Source: JAJTFW01 sp903922455 (lineage in GTDB: Bacteria; Bacteroidota; Bacteroidia; AKYH767-A; OLB10). From it: a DNA stretch of 64,000 nt. Position 1 is the first letter of the stretch. Each line of letters begins with the position of its first letter. This document shows, piece by piece, positions 1 through 7,492 of the stretch. Location: the NCBI GenBank assembly GCA_943329665.2, contig CALQEU020000020.1, positions 1 to 64,000 of the forward strand, written 5' to 3'. The position numbers were made by a program, and so were the translations under genes. The notes below the pieces were generated by a model that saw nothing but the letters and a program-made list of their open reading frames with translations, had not been told where the DNA came from and made no database searches.

Positions 1-519
1 ACCCCGCTGGGGTTGGGCTGTAATTTTTTCTACGCTTCGCTAATGAGGTTGAACCCCTAGGGGGTTCACAGATTAAACCGATTTTTTTTGAGAAAATAAA
101 AAATACATCAAATAGCAATTGGCGCAATTTCATTTGCACATGACCCCAGAGGGGTCAAACCTCAATAGAAACGAATTGTATTTTTTTAACCTGACCCCAG
201 AGGGGTCACACCATCGGTCGGGAACATTAGCCGATGTTCAACGATGATGTGCAACCCCGCTGGGGTTGGGCTGTAATTTTTTCTACGCTTCGCTAATGAG
301 GTTGAACCCCTAGGGGGTTCACAGATTAAACCAATTTTTTTGCGACAATAAAAAATACATCAAATAGCAATTGGCGCAATTTCATTTGCACATGACACCA
401 GCAGGGTCAAACCTTATTAGAAACGAATTGTATTTTTTTAACCTGACCCAAGAGGGGTCACACCATCGGTCGGGAACAATAGCCGATGTTCAACGATGAT
501 GTGCCACCCCGCTGGGGTT
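1..519. repeat. Tandem repeat of a 252-253 bp unit rich in ACCCC-N3-GGGGT palindromes
   Basis: Two nearly identical direct copies (1-253 and 254-505) are followed by the first 14 bases of a third (506-519). Each copy holds four short palindromes of one design, an ACCCC/GGGGT stem around three bases: AACCCC-GCT-GGGGTT (1-13, 253-267, 506-518), GAACCCC-TAG-GGGGTTC (51-67, 304-320) and TGACCCC-AGA-GGGGTCA (141-157, 192-208; degenerate at 393-409 and 444-460). No open reading frame of note is present. The array ends 13 bases before the stop codon of the minus-strand gene at 532-1689. It probably continues to the left of the window. It resembles REP-type intergenic palindromes; function unknown. 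Confidence 0.9.
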
Positions 520-531
520 TTATGACAAACA

Positions 532-1689
532 TTAATCAATCGGATTTTTCCTGCTCAAAAAAGAGAGCATTCGCATAAAACCTGAAAAAAGCTTGTAGGA
601 GAACCAGCTTTTAAATTTTAGGAATATCGTCCTTTCCTTTTCGAAAGCATGAACATTAACTTCCACACAATGATTTTGAATCAAATCGTGAAACTCTTTA
701 CTGAGTGATGCGCCGAAGGTTTTATCCAATACCTCCAGATTCATTTCCAAACTTAACAATTCACTCAGATGATTTAAATTGAGAGAACCTATACTTACCC
801 ACTGTTGATCGACTACACAAACTTTAGCATGCAAAACGGCATCCTTATATTCAAAAATTCGAACTCCATTTCTTAACAATTTTCCATACAAGTACTGAGT
901 GGCGGGTTTAATAAATGGGACATCACTAATTTTTCCTAAAACAATATTAACTTTTCGACCACGAATTGCTGCTCGAACAAGAATCTTAAGTAAGCGACGT
1001 GAAGGAATAAAATAACTTGCGATAATCAGTATTTCATGATGTGCATTTCCAAGCATGGTTTTATACGCAGATGAAATTTCATTTCTCCCTCGAATCCAAT
1101 CGTTGCGAGTCATTCTAACTTTTACTCCATCCTTTACTTGCGAAATAAACTTTTGTTTGCTTTTAACGGGATTCAACGTAAACTTTTTATTAAAAATACG
1201 TTCACAAACATCATTTATTTCGTTGGACACATTTCCCTCAACCAAAAGTGCATAATCAAGCCAAGGCAATTCATTCTTACTTCCTCTATATTTATCGGCA
1301 ATATTAATTCCGCCAACTAGTGATTTCTTTTTATCGGCAACACAAACTTTATGATGCAAACGACGGCCGGCTTGCAGAATGCCTGGAAAAGGCAATGGAG
1401 AAAAAAAGCGAAAAGAAATATTTTGCATTTTCATTCGATCAGCAAATTCATTTCCTAAACTCATCGAACCAAATCCGTCCACTACTAAATACACGCTAAC
1501 ACCGCGGGCAGCGGCATCTTCGATTGCTTTTAAAATTATTTTTCCAGTATTATCTAAATCAAAAATATAAACTTGGAGATGCAAAGTATTTTCACATTCG
1601 TTTATCAACTCTATTAAAGTGTTAAAATACGATTCCCCTCCGTGAATTAAACGAATTGAATGTCCTGCAATAAAATCTTTTTTTGCCAA
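532..1689 (-). CDS. Phospholipase D / cardiolipin synthase-like protein (ClsB type)
   Basis: The 385-residue product carries two HxKxxxxD motifs, the signature of the phospholipase D superfamily: H112-K114-D119 (HHKVCVAD) and H287-K289-D294 (HAKVCVVD), each followed by a GG/GS-N sequence (GGIN, GSLN). The two halves form one active site with a phospho-histidine intermediate. Bacterial members of this size without N-terminal membrane helices (E. coli ClsB is similar in length) condense phosphatidyl donors to cardiolipin at the inner membrane; that role is inferred. A TAAATTTG box lies just upstream on the same strand (1711-1718). The gene stands apart from the murF-alr operon by 240 bp that contain two strong hairpins. 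An alternative is a phospholipase or phosphatidyltransferase of other specificity. Confidence 0.85.
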   Translation of the reverse strand: MAKKDFIAGHSIRLIHGGESYFNTLIELINECENTLHLQVYIFDLDNTGKIILKAIEDAAARGVSVYLVVDGFGSMSLGNEFADRMKMQNISFRFFSPLPFPGILQAGRRLHHKVCVADKKKSLVGGINIADKYRGSKNELPWLDYALLVEGNVSNEINDVCERIFNKKFTLNPVKSKQKFISQVKDGVKVRMTRNDWIRGRNEISSAYKTMLGNAHHEILIIASYFIPSRRLLKILVRAAIRGRKVNIVLGKISDVPFIKPATQYLYGKLLRNGVRIFEYKDAVLHAKVCVVDQQWVSIGSLNLNHLSELLSLEMNLEVLDKTFGASLSKEFHDLIQNHCVEVNVHAFEKERTIFLKFKSWFSYKLFSGFMRMLSFLSRKNPID

Positions 1690-1710
1690 GGAGAGAATAA
1701 TCTTTACTTA

Positions 1711-1718
1711 CAAATTTA
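1711..1718 (-). promoter_or_regulatory. Possible -7 box TAAATTTG for the phospholipase D gene
   Basis: On the minus strand TAAATTTG matches the Bacteroidota -7 consensus TAnnTTTG and ends 21 bases before the ATG at 1689. I do not see a TTG at the usual 17-23 base distance upstream, so this is half a promoter only. Confidence 0.4.
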
Positions 1719-1796
1719 ATTAAGAAACAGGTTGAAACTGCTGAATTGTTACTACTAATTTTTATTTCTTGGTGATGAATCCATTATATGATAATT

Positions 1797-1846
1797 CCAG
1801 CCATCTCTCACAAACTGAATAAATTCAGTTTGTGAGAGATGGCTGG
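1797..1846. repeat. Perfect 24-bp inverted repeat with a 2-base loop
   Basis: The left arm (1797-1820, starting CCAGCCATCTC) is exactly complementary to the right arm (1823-1846, ending GAGATGGCTGG), separated only by AA. It lies between two minus-strand genes. No T-run follows on either strand, so it is not a standard intrinsic terminator. It could fold as a cruciform or a long RNA hairpin, or be a mobile miniature element. Confidence 0.9.
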
Positions 1847-1866
1847 GGATAGTGGGGTTATTTACA

Positions 1867-1896
1867 TGTATGGACACATTAAAATGCGTCCATACA
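1867..1896. repeat. 14-bp inverted repeat with a 2-base loop, next to the previous one
   Basis: Arms 1867-1880 and 1883-1896 (TGTATGGAC... and ...GTCCATACA) pair over 14 positions with a single G-U/A-C difference around an AA loop. It has the same architecture as the hairpin 20 bases to the left but a different sequence. It lies 33 bases beyond the 3' end of murF-alr, so it could help stop or stabilise that transcript. Confidence 0.8.
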
Positions 1897-1929
1897 CTTT
1901 AAAAGATCATTGCTTATCTAAAATAAAAT

Positions 1930-4428
1930 CTATTCGTGGAAATAAACACGTTTCACGCGCTCAGAAATTCCGGTAAGCACTTCATACGGGATAGTCTCAA
2001 TTTCTGAAGAAATATCAAGGATGGAAGGATCGGCACCAAACACGATCACTTCGGTTCCCTCCTTTGCATTTGGCATTTCGCTTACATCAATCATCGTCAT
2101 GTCCATGCAAATACTTCCGAGTACTGGAGCTTTTTGACCTAAGACCATCATCTTTCCTACACCATTGCCTAAGCGACGACTCAATCCATCGGCATAACCA
2201 ATTCCAACGGTAGCAACCGTCATGTTTTTAGTAGCCACACCACGACGACTATATCCAATGGTTTCACCCGCTTTCACTTGACGAATTTGAGAGATGGTAG
2301 TTTTCAATGTAGCAACCATTTGCAATTGACGTTGTTCATTCACCGTAGATGCTACGCCATGCAATCCAATACCCAAACGCACCATATCCATTTGCGCTTC
2401 TGGGAAACGCAAAATTCCAGAAGAATTTAAAATATGAGATAAGATCGGATACGAAAAATGCGAAACAATAGAAGCACTCATCTCCTTAAACAAACTTATT
2501 TGTTCACGTGTAAATGCATCGTGCTCTTGATCTTCACTTGCTACTAAATGTGAAAAAAGAGAAGCGACTTTAATGAACTTATTATTTTTCAATCTAACAA
2601 TAAGTTCACTTACTTCCTCCGCTTCAAAACCCAAGCGCTTCATTCCGGTATCCAACTCAATATGCACTGGGAATCGATTTGTCTCATTATTGGTTCCGCG
2701 TCGACGCAAGGCTTCAGTGAACTGATGCAAAATTCTAAAACTATAAATTTCGGGTTCGAGCGAATAATTAATCATGGCATCGAAGCTTTGCTCTTCTGGA
2801 TTCATCACCATAATGGGTAATGAAATACCGGTTTTGCGAAGTTCTACACCTTCATCGGCATAAGCAACGGCCAAATAATCGACACGATGAAACTGCAGGA
2901 CATTGGCAATTTCAAAACTTCCGCTACCATACGAGAATGCCTTCACCATCACCATTAATTTGGTTTCTGGTTTCAATCGCGATTTAAATAAATTCAAATT
3001 ATGTACAACGGCATTCAGATTTATTTCCAATACCGTTTCATGTGCTTTTTGTTGTAGCGCTCTTGAAATACTTTCAAAACCAAAAGAGCGAGCGCCTTTA
3101 ATTAAAATCGTTTCATTGCCGAATAAATTATAATTTAGTTCACGCAAAAATTCTTCGGTATCGTGATAAAAAATTTTCTCTAATGCAAACAATTCTTTTT
3201 GTCTACTGATTGCAGGTCCGATTCCAATCAATCGATGTACTGCTTTTTGTTGCAACAATGCAGCGACTTGTTGATACAATTGAACTTCATCCTTCCCGCT
3301 TTGCAAAATATCACTTAATATTAAAGTACGTCGACGATGTTGCTTTTGTTGATTCATAAAATCGAGAGCGATGGTGAGTGAACCTAAGTCAGAATTATAA
3401 GAATCATTAATTACTGAACAATTATTAATTCCCTCCTTTAACTCCAGTCGCATGGCTACAGGACTTAGCAGTTCCATGCGTTGTTCGATGACATCATTAC
3501 TTAATCCAAGGAACAACATCAATGCCCAGCAATGAATTGCATTTTCAATAGAGGCATCATCGGTAAATGGAATGCGAATACTAATAAAAGAATTTTTATA
3601 AATAGCTTGAACTTCGGTTTCGTGCTCACTCCTTGCAATTCTACCTACTTGTAAATCGGCCCTGGTTTTCTTTGACCATGTAAAAACCGATACTGAAGAA
3701 TTCAGAATTCCACAATTCAATACGGTTTCATGAATAGCTGGATAATCACGACAATAAATTAACACATCTGCATTAGAAAAGAGCTGCATCTTCTCCTTAA
3801 TTTTCTCTTCGTGATTCAAAAAGTTTTCATCGTGAGCAGATCCAATATTGGTTAGGATGCCTATTGTTGGACGAATTATTTTTTCCAATTCCTTCATCTC
3901 ACCGGGCATAGAAATACCAGCTTCAAATATTCCTAGGTTATTCTCGGCTGCCATTAACCACACACTTAGTGGAACTCCTATTTGGGAATTATAACTTTTA
4001 GGACTGCGAACAATATGATAATTTTCACGAAGTAATTGATAGAGCCACTCTTTAACAATTGTTTTACCATTACTTCCAGTAATCCCAATCACAGGAAAAG
4101 AAAACTGATCACGGTACCACGCAGCCAATACTTGCAATGCTTTTAGGCTATCCTTTACAATTAAAAAATTGGCTGCAATACCATTTGGAATTAATTCCTT
4201 CTTAGTGACTACAAAATTTACAACTCCCGCCGCGAATAGCTCCGGAATAAAATCATGTCCATCTCTACGTTCACCAGCGATGGCAAAAAACAATGATAAG
4301 TTTGGATTACTAACTTTACGACTGTCTGTTTCCAGCAGTACAATTCCGGGATGCTCATCGATCCCTAAAAACAATTCAGCGTCAACTACTGAAGCAAGAT
4401 CAGTTAACTTATGAAGCGCGTGCGCCAT
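1930..4428 (-). CDS. murF-alr: Bifunctional MurF ligase / alanine racemase
   Basis: This 832-residue protein fuses two wall-synthesis enzymes. Residues 1-460 are UDP-N-acetylmuramoyl-tripeptide:D-Ala-D-Ala ligase (MurF), with the ATP loop GITGSNGKT at 115-123 and the NDSYNS motif at 341-346. Residues 465-832 are a PLP-dependent alanine racemase, with the cofactor lysine K496 in VMVKAFSYGSG and the SICMDMTMIDVS motif near the C-terminus. The racemase makes D-Ala from L-Ala; MurF adds the D-Ala-D-Ala dipeptide to the UDP-MurNAc-tripeptide in the cytoplasm. The free-standing racemase motif is usually KANAYGHG or KADAYGHG; the KAFSYGSG form is what I recall for these Bacteroidota fusions. It follows tdk by 9 bases and is probably cotranscribed with it. 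Confidence 0.96.
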   Translation of the reverse strand: MAHALHKLTDLASVVDAELFLGIDEHPGIVLLETDSRKVSNPNLSLFFAIAGERRDGHDFIPELFAAGVVNFVVTKKELIPNGIAANFLIVKDSLKALQVLAAWYRDQFSFPVIGITGSNGKTIVKEWLYQLLRENYHIVRSPKSYNSQIGVPLSVWLMAAENNLGIFEAGISMPGEMKELEKIIRPTIGILTNIGSAHDENFLNHEEKIKEKMQLFSNADVLIYCRDYPAIHETVLNCGILNSSVSVFTWSKKTRADLQVGRIARSEHETEVQAIYKNSFISIRIPFTDDASIENAIHCWALMLFLGLSNDVIEQRMELLSPVAMRLELKEGINNCSVINDSYNSDLGSLTIALDFMNQQKQHRRRTLILSDILQSGKDEVQLYQQVAALLQQKAVHRLIGIGPAISRQKELFALEKIFYHDTEEFLRELNYNLFGNETILIKGARSFGFESISRALQQKAHETVLEINLNAVVHNLNLFKSRLKPETKLMVMVKAFSYGSGSFEIANVLQFHRVDYLAVAYADEGVELRKTGISLPIMVMNPEEQSFDAMINYSLEPEIYSFRILHQFTEALRRRGTNNETNRFPVHIELDTGMKRLGFEAEEVSELIVRLKNNKFIKVASLFSHLVASEDQEHDAFTREQISLFKEMSASIVSHFSYPILSHILNSSGILRFPEAQMDMVRLGIGLHGVASTVNEQRQLQMVATLKTTISQIRQVKAGETIGYSRRGVATKNMTVATVGIGYADGLSRRLGNGVGKMMVLGQKAPVLGSICMDMTMIDVSEMPNAKEGTEVIVFGADPSILDISSEIETIPYEVLTGISERVKRVYFHE

Positions 4429-4437
4429 CTTCTAAAA

Positions 4438-5040
4438 TTATCCTTCATTAAGTTCAAGTTGCATCAACCTTTGTTCTTTCACAAAACAAGTGCGACATAG
4501 AGGAATATAACTTTCCTTCTCCCCCAATAAAACCAATGAGGATTCATTCACGATGCGATGAGAATGAGTAGCGAGATCGCCACAATTCATGCAGATAGCA
4601 TGTACTTTAGAAATATAATCTGCGATCGCTAAAAGGTGAGGCATCGGACCAAATGGTTTTCCCAAATAGTCCATATCGAGACCTGCGACAATCACACGTG
4701 TACCTGAATTTGCTAATGTTTCACAAACATAAGGCAACTGATCATCAAAAAATTGTGCTTCATCAATTCCGATTACATCTACATCATGTCCCAACAATAA
4801 AATATTTGAAGAAGCAGGAACAGGAGTACTTTGAATTGCGTTTGAATCGTGTGAAACAATATTTATTTCATCATATCGGGATTCGATTGAGGGCTTAAAT
4901 ATTTCTACTTGTTGTTTTGCAATTTTTGCACGCTTAAGCCGGCGAATTAATTCTTCAGTCTTCCCTGAGAACATACATCCAGCAACAACTTCAATCGAAC
5001 CTTTTCTAGGTTGCACTCTTTTGGTTTGTTCAATAAACAT
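4438..5040 (-). CDS. tdk: Thymidine kinase (type II)
   Basis: The product phosphorylates thymidine to dTMP with ATP in the salvage pathway. The P-loop GCMFSGKT, the DEAQFFD segment (Walker B-like) and a zinc site formed by CMNC and CRTC cysteine pairs identify the type II thymidine kinase family. The frame is open up to an ATG at 5088 (216 residues), but the family begins only about 20 residues before the P-loop, so I place the start at the ATG at 5040 (MFIEQTKRV, 200 residues). It is the first gene of a two-gene unit with murF-alr (9-base gap). Confidence 0.95.
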   Translation of the reverse strand: MFIEQTKRVQPRKGSIEVVAGCMFSGKTEELIRRLKRAKIAKQQVEIFKPSIESRYDEINIVSHDSNAIQSTPVPASSNILLLGHDVDVIGIDEAQFFDDQLPYVCETLANSGTRVIVAGLDMDYLGKPFGPMPHLLAIADYISKVHAICMNCGDLATHSHRIVNESSLVLLGEKESYIPLCRTCFVKEQRLMQLELNEG

Positions 5041-5120
5041 AATCTGATTTACAGGGTTAAATTTAGAATATTCTAACCTCGAAACCATCTAAATGTTAAT
5101 AACCTTTAATTTCATTGAAA

Positions 5121-5151
5121 AAAGAAAGGCTGCCCGAAAGATGGACAGCCT
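5121..5151 (-). terminator. Intrinsic terminator after the HmuY-like operon
   Basis: On the minus strand a 9-bp stem (AGGCTGTCC / GGGCAGCCT, one G-U pair) with a 7-base loop is followed at once by TTCTTTTTT. It lies 50 bases past the stop codon at 5201, so it ends the 9747-5201 operon before tdk. Confidence 0.85.
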
Positions 5152-5200
5152 CTAAATTGCTTTTTTCCTGCGACTTACGTTTTTCTACGAAAACTAAATA

Positions 5201-6460
5201 TTAATCAACTAAAAGACGGCTTGTTTGAATTTCGTTGCCTTGACGGACTACTATTTGGTACAAACCGCTCACCAATTCGGAAATATCCAAATCAACAGAT
5301 TGCAATCCCGAACGTAGAGTGGCTGAAATAGAATACGCCACCGATCCTTTTACATCAATAATTGAAATTACTGTATTTCCGGTTTGTTCCATTTGCAACA
5401 TCATTCGAACATTATCATGAGCAGGATTTGGATACAGACCAAAAGTTTTAATGGAGCTATTCTCAATCAACCCAGAAGCAACGGCCGGACTTTTATCAAA
5501 ATAAAAGTTTCCAGTAGAAGCGCCATCAAATCCAGTAAACGCCATTTTCCAAACAGCATTTTGACGATCAGAAACAAAATAAACAAGCGAATCAGAAATG
5601 AGCCATCCGTTCGAATTGAAGTCGTAAGTTTTCCAATCATAACCAATTGCATTGATTTCTCCTTTCAATGGTCCAGAACCTGCGCTCGCTGTATTGACAT
5701 CTACAGGATATGCTTTTTCAACAAATACAGAATCGTTGCTTAAAACTCCTGTCACTTTATAAGTAACTGGACTAATTGCCAAGTACTGACAAAAAGTAAG
5801 ATCCCATGAATTGTAGATGGGTTCACGATCAATTGAAACATTGTTCACTAAAGAATAATAAGCAAAAAACTTTCCTTGGAATGCACTTTTTGATAGTGCA
5901 GCAACAATCTCATTGCTGCCATTAAGATTTGCAAAACGGAAATTATAAGTACCACTTGCTAATGATTCAATTTTAATTTTTCGGATATCGGTTGCACCAA
6001 TTTTAATAAAATAAACAGAGTCACCGGAAATAATATGGGTTGCAAAATCATACGTTCCCCAACCTAAATCAAACGGATTGGTGGCATCATTCGTACTATT
6101 AAATGCACCAAAATCCCAGCTGGTATCAGAATTCACTAATTCAAAGGCAGGATTATTGACAATACCCGTGGTGTCAGAAGTCATCATCGTTGACCATTGC
6201 GAAATATCCTTATTTGCTTTCCAAAGTTTTACATTATTCTTCGAGTTGATGAGGATGGATGCAGCAAATCCTCGCAACTGAAAAGCAATATCCCAATTGG
6301 TATGCGTAATGTTACTCAGCTCTCCGGAATTCATATTGTAAAATACTTGATTGGTATATCCAGGCTGGATACTTACCACATCGGAAACAACTTGCGCATT
6401 TGCAGAAAAGCTTATGCAGCTACATCCGATGGCAAGAATTAGAGTTTGAATTTTATTCAT
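5201..6460 (-). CDS. HmuY-like secreted protein with T9SS sorting domain
   Basis: The 419-residue protein starts with a signal peptide (cleavage likely after ANA-Q, about residue 23). The body has the marks of the HmuY family: tryptophan-aspartate strands (NWDIAFQL near 57, SWDLTF near 218) and a late DWKTYDF...YFV...WKMAFTGFDG segment that aligns by eye with the next gene upstream. The last 80 residues (from LYPNPAHDN) form a type A T9SS C-terminal sorting domain. HmuY proteins bind heme at the surface and hand it to a TonB-dependent receptor; here the protein should cross the outer membrane by T9SS instead of being a lipoprotein. It is the third gene of the receptor operon, 12 bases after its lipoprotein paralogue. 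Ligand identity is inferred. Confidence 0.8.
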   Translation of the reverse strand: MNKIQTLILAIGCSCISFSANAQVVSDVVSIQPGYTNQVFYNMNSGELSNITHTNWDIAFQLRGFAASILINSKNNVKLWKANKDISQWSTMMTSDTTGIVNNPAFELVNSDTSWDFGAFNSTNDATNPFDLGWGTYDFATHIISGDSVYFIKIGATDIRKIKIESLASGTYNFRFANLNGSNEIVAALSKSAFQGKFFAYYSLVNNVSIDREPIYNSWDLTFCQYLAISPVTYKVTGVLSNDSVFVEKAYPVDVNTASAGSGPLKGEINAIGYDWKTYDFNSNGWLISDSLVYFVSDRQNAVWKMAFTGFDGASTGNFYFDKSPAVASGLIENSSIKTFGLYPNPAHDNVRMMLQMEQTGNTVISIIDVKGSVAYSISATLRSGLQSVDLDISELVSGLYQIVVRQGNEIQTSRLLVD

Positions 6461-6472
6461 GATTTTATCTAT

Positions 6473-7492
6473 TTAGATTCGTTGATATTCTAGTGTAACT
6501 GTTCCTTTCACTCCTTGCTGGTTATAAAAATCAACCATACGTACTTTATAGAAAAAACCTTTTTCATCCTTTAATAAAAAGAAAAGATCAGGACGGATAT
6601 AATATTGATTATTTCCAAAATCATAATACTTCCAATCGAAGCCAATAATGTCAGCCATGTTTGAAAAAGGAAATGAATCCACATTGGAATAAGCACAATC
6701 TACAAAAGGAAGATATGCAGGTATTGAGTCCTTTTTTATTACAGACCCGCTCATATCTTTCCATCGATTTAGTAATGCACCAGCAACAGGATAATATCGA
6801 TAAGGGCTAGAAAGGGGTTCATCGTAATAAACATGTGTATACTTGGTGAAAACAAAATCCCATTCGGAAGAAGGAGGAGCTTGATTTACTAATGTTCCAT
6901 TATTATTGAAAGAAAAATATACCAACCCATAATTCGGATTCTTGGGTATAGACATCACCGTTACGCCACTATTATCAAGATTAGAGTAGCGAATTTCATA
7001 GTGAGTATCATCTGCTGATAGAAATTGCAATTTACGGAAACGATTTGCCCCTGTATGATCAATTCTTCCTCTATCAATAATAAACACATGGCTATATCCA
7101 TTCGTATTGGTTACCGCGTTCACCCACCATTTGCCAATGGCAGTACTGTCATCCATATAATTTGATGCATCTACTCTCCAATTAGAATTCGTTGAATCCG
7201 CTAGAAAAAAATCGCCATTATTCGTTTGAGATGCAAACATTAATTTTCCAGAATTCAAATACACATGCATTCCTTGCACTGACGATTCAAACATCAGGTC
7301 ATAGTTACGATAGGGTGCTAACGTAATTTTTCCTTGACTCAAACTCACATACACTTGATAGTCGTAATTGATCCCCATGGGCGCAAACAACTGCTTCACA
7401 GGTCCAGGAGATGGAAGTACTACTGACTCATCATCCTTTTGACAAGAAGAAGCTAATACAAGCAGTGCGAATAAGATCAAATAATTTCTCAT
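6473..7492 (-). CDS. HmuY family lipoprotein
   Basis: The 339-residue product has a lipoprotein signal peptide with the lipobox LASSC (Cys17). It carries the HmuY pattern: EWDFVFTKY in the middle and FDWKYYDFG...FFLLKDEKGFFYKVRMVDFYN...EYQ at the C-terminus. HmuY proteins are outer-membrane-anchored heme binders that work with the receptor HmuR. The start codon overlaps the stop codon of the upstream receptor gene by 4 bases (ATGA), so the two are translationally coupled. I cannot tell the heme ligands from sequence alone, and some HmuY homologues may bind other ligands. Confidence 0.82.
   Translation of the reverse strand: MRNYLILFALLVLASSCQKDDESVVLPSPGPVKQLFAPMGINYDYQVYVSLSQGKITLAPYRNYDLMFESSVQGMHVYLNSGKLMFASQTNNGDFFLADSTNSNWRVDASNYMDDSTAIGKWWVNAVTNTNGYSHVFIIDRGRIDHTGANRFRKLQFLSADDTHYEIRYSNLDNSGVTVMSIPKNPNYGLVYFSFNNNGTLVNQAPPSSEWDFVFTKYTHVYYDEPLSSPYRYYPVAGALLNRWKDMSGSVIKKDSIPAYLPFVDCAYSNVDSFPFSNMADIIGFDWKYYDFGNNQYYIRPDLFFLLKDEKGFFYKVRMVDFYNQQGVKGTVTLEYQRI

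Noticed and set aside
1..519. Possible CRISPR array
   Set aside because: Units are 253 bp direct copies with conserved content and no unique spacers; no cas genes nearby.
1797..1846. Intrinsic terminator
   Set aside because: The stem is long and perfect, but no T-run follows on either strand.
1930..4428. MurF-Alr fusion as a novelty or frameshift artefact
   Set aside because: The fusion is a known arrangement in Bacteroidota and the frame is intact throughout.
5384..5743. 119-codon plus-strand frame opposite the HmuY-like gene
   Set aside because: Basic, repetitive translation with no motif; the minus-strand gene is well supported.
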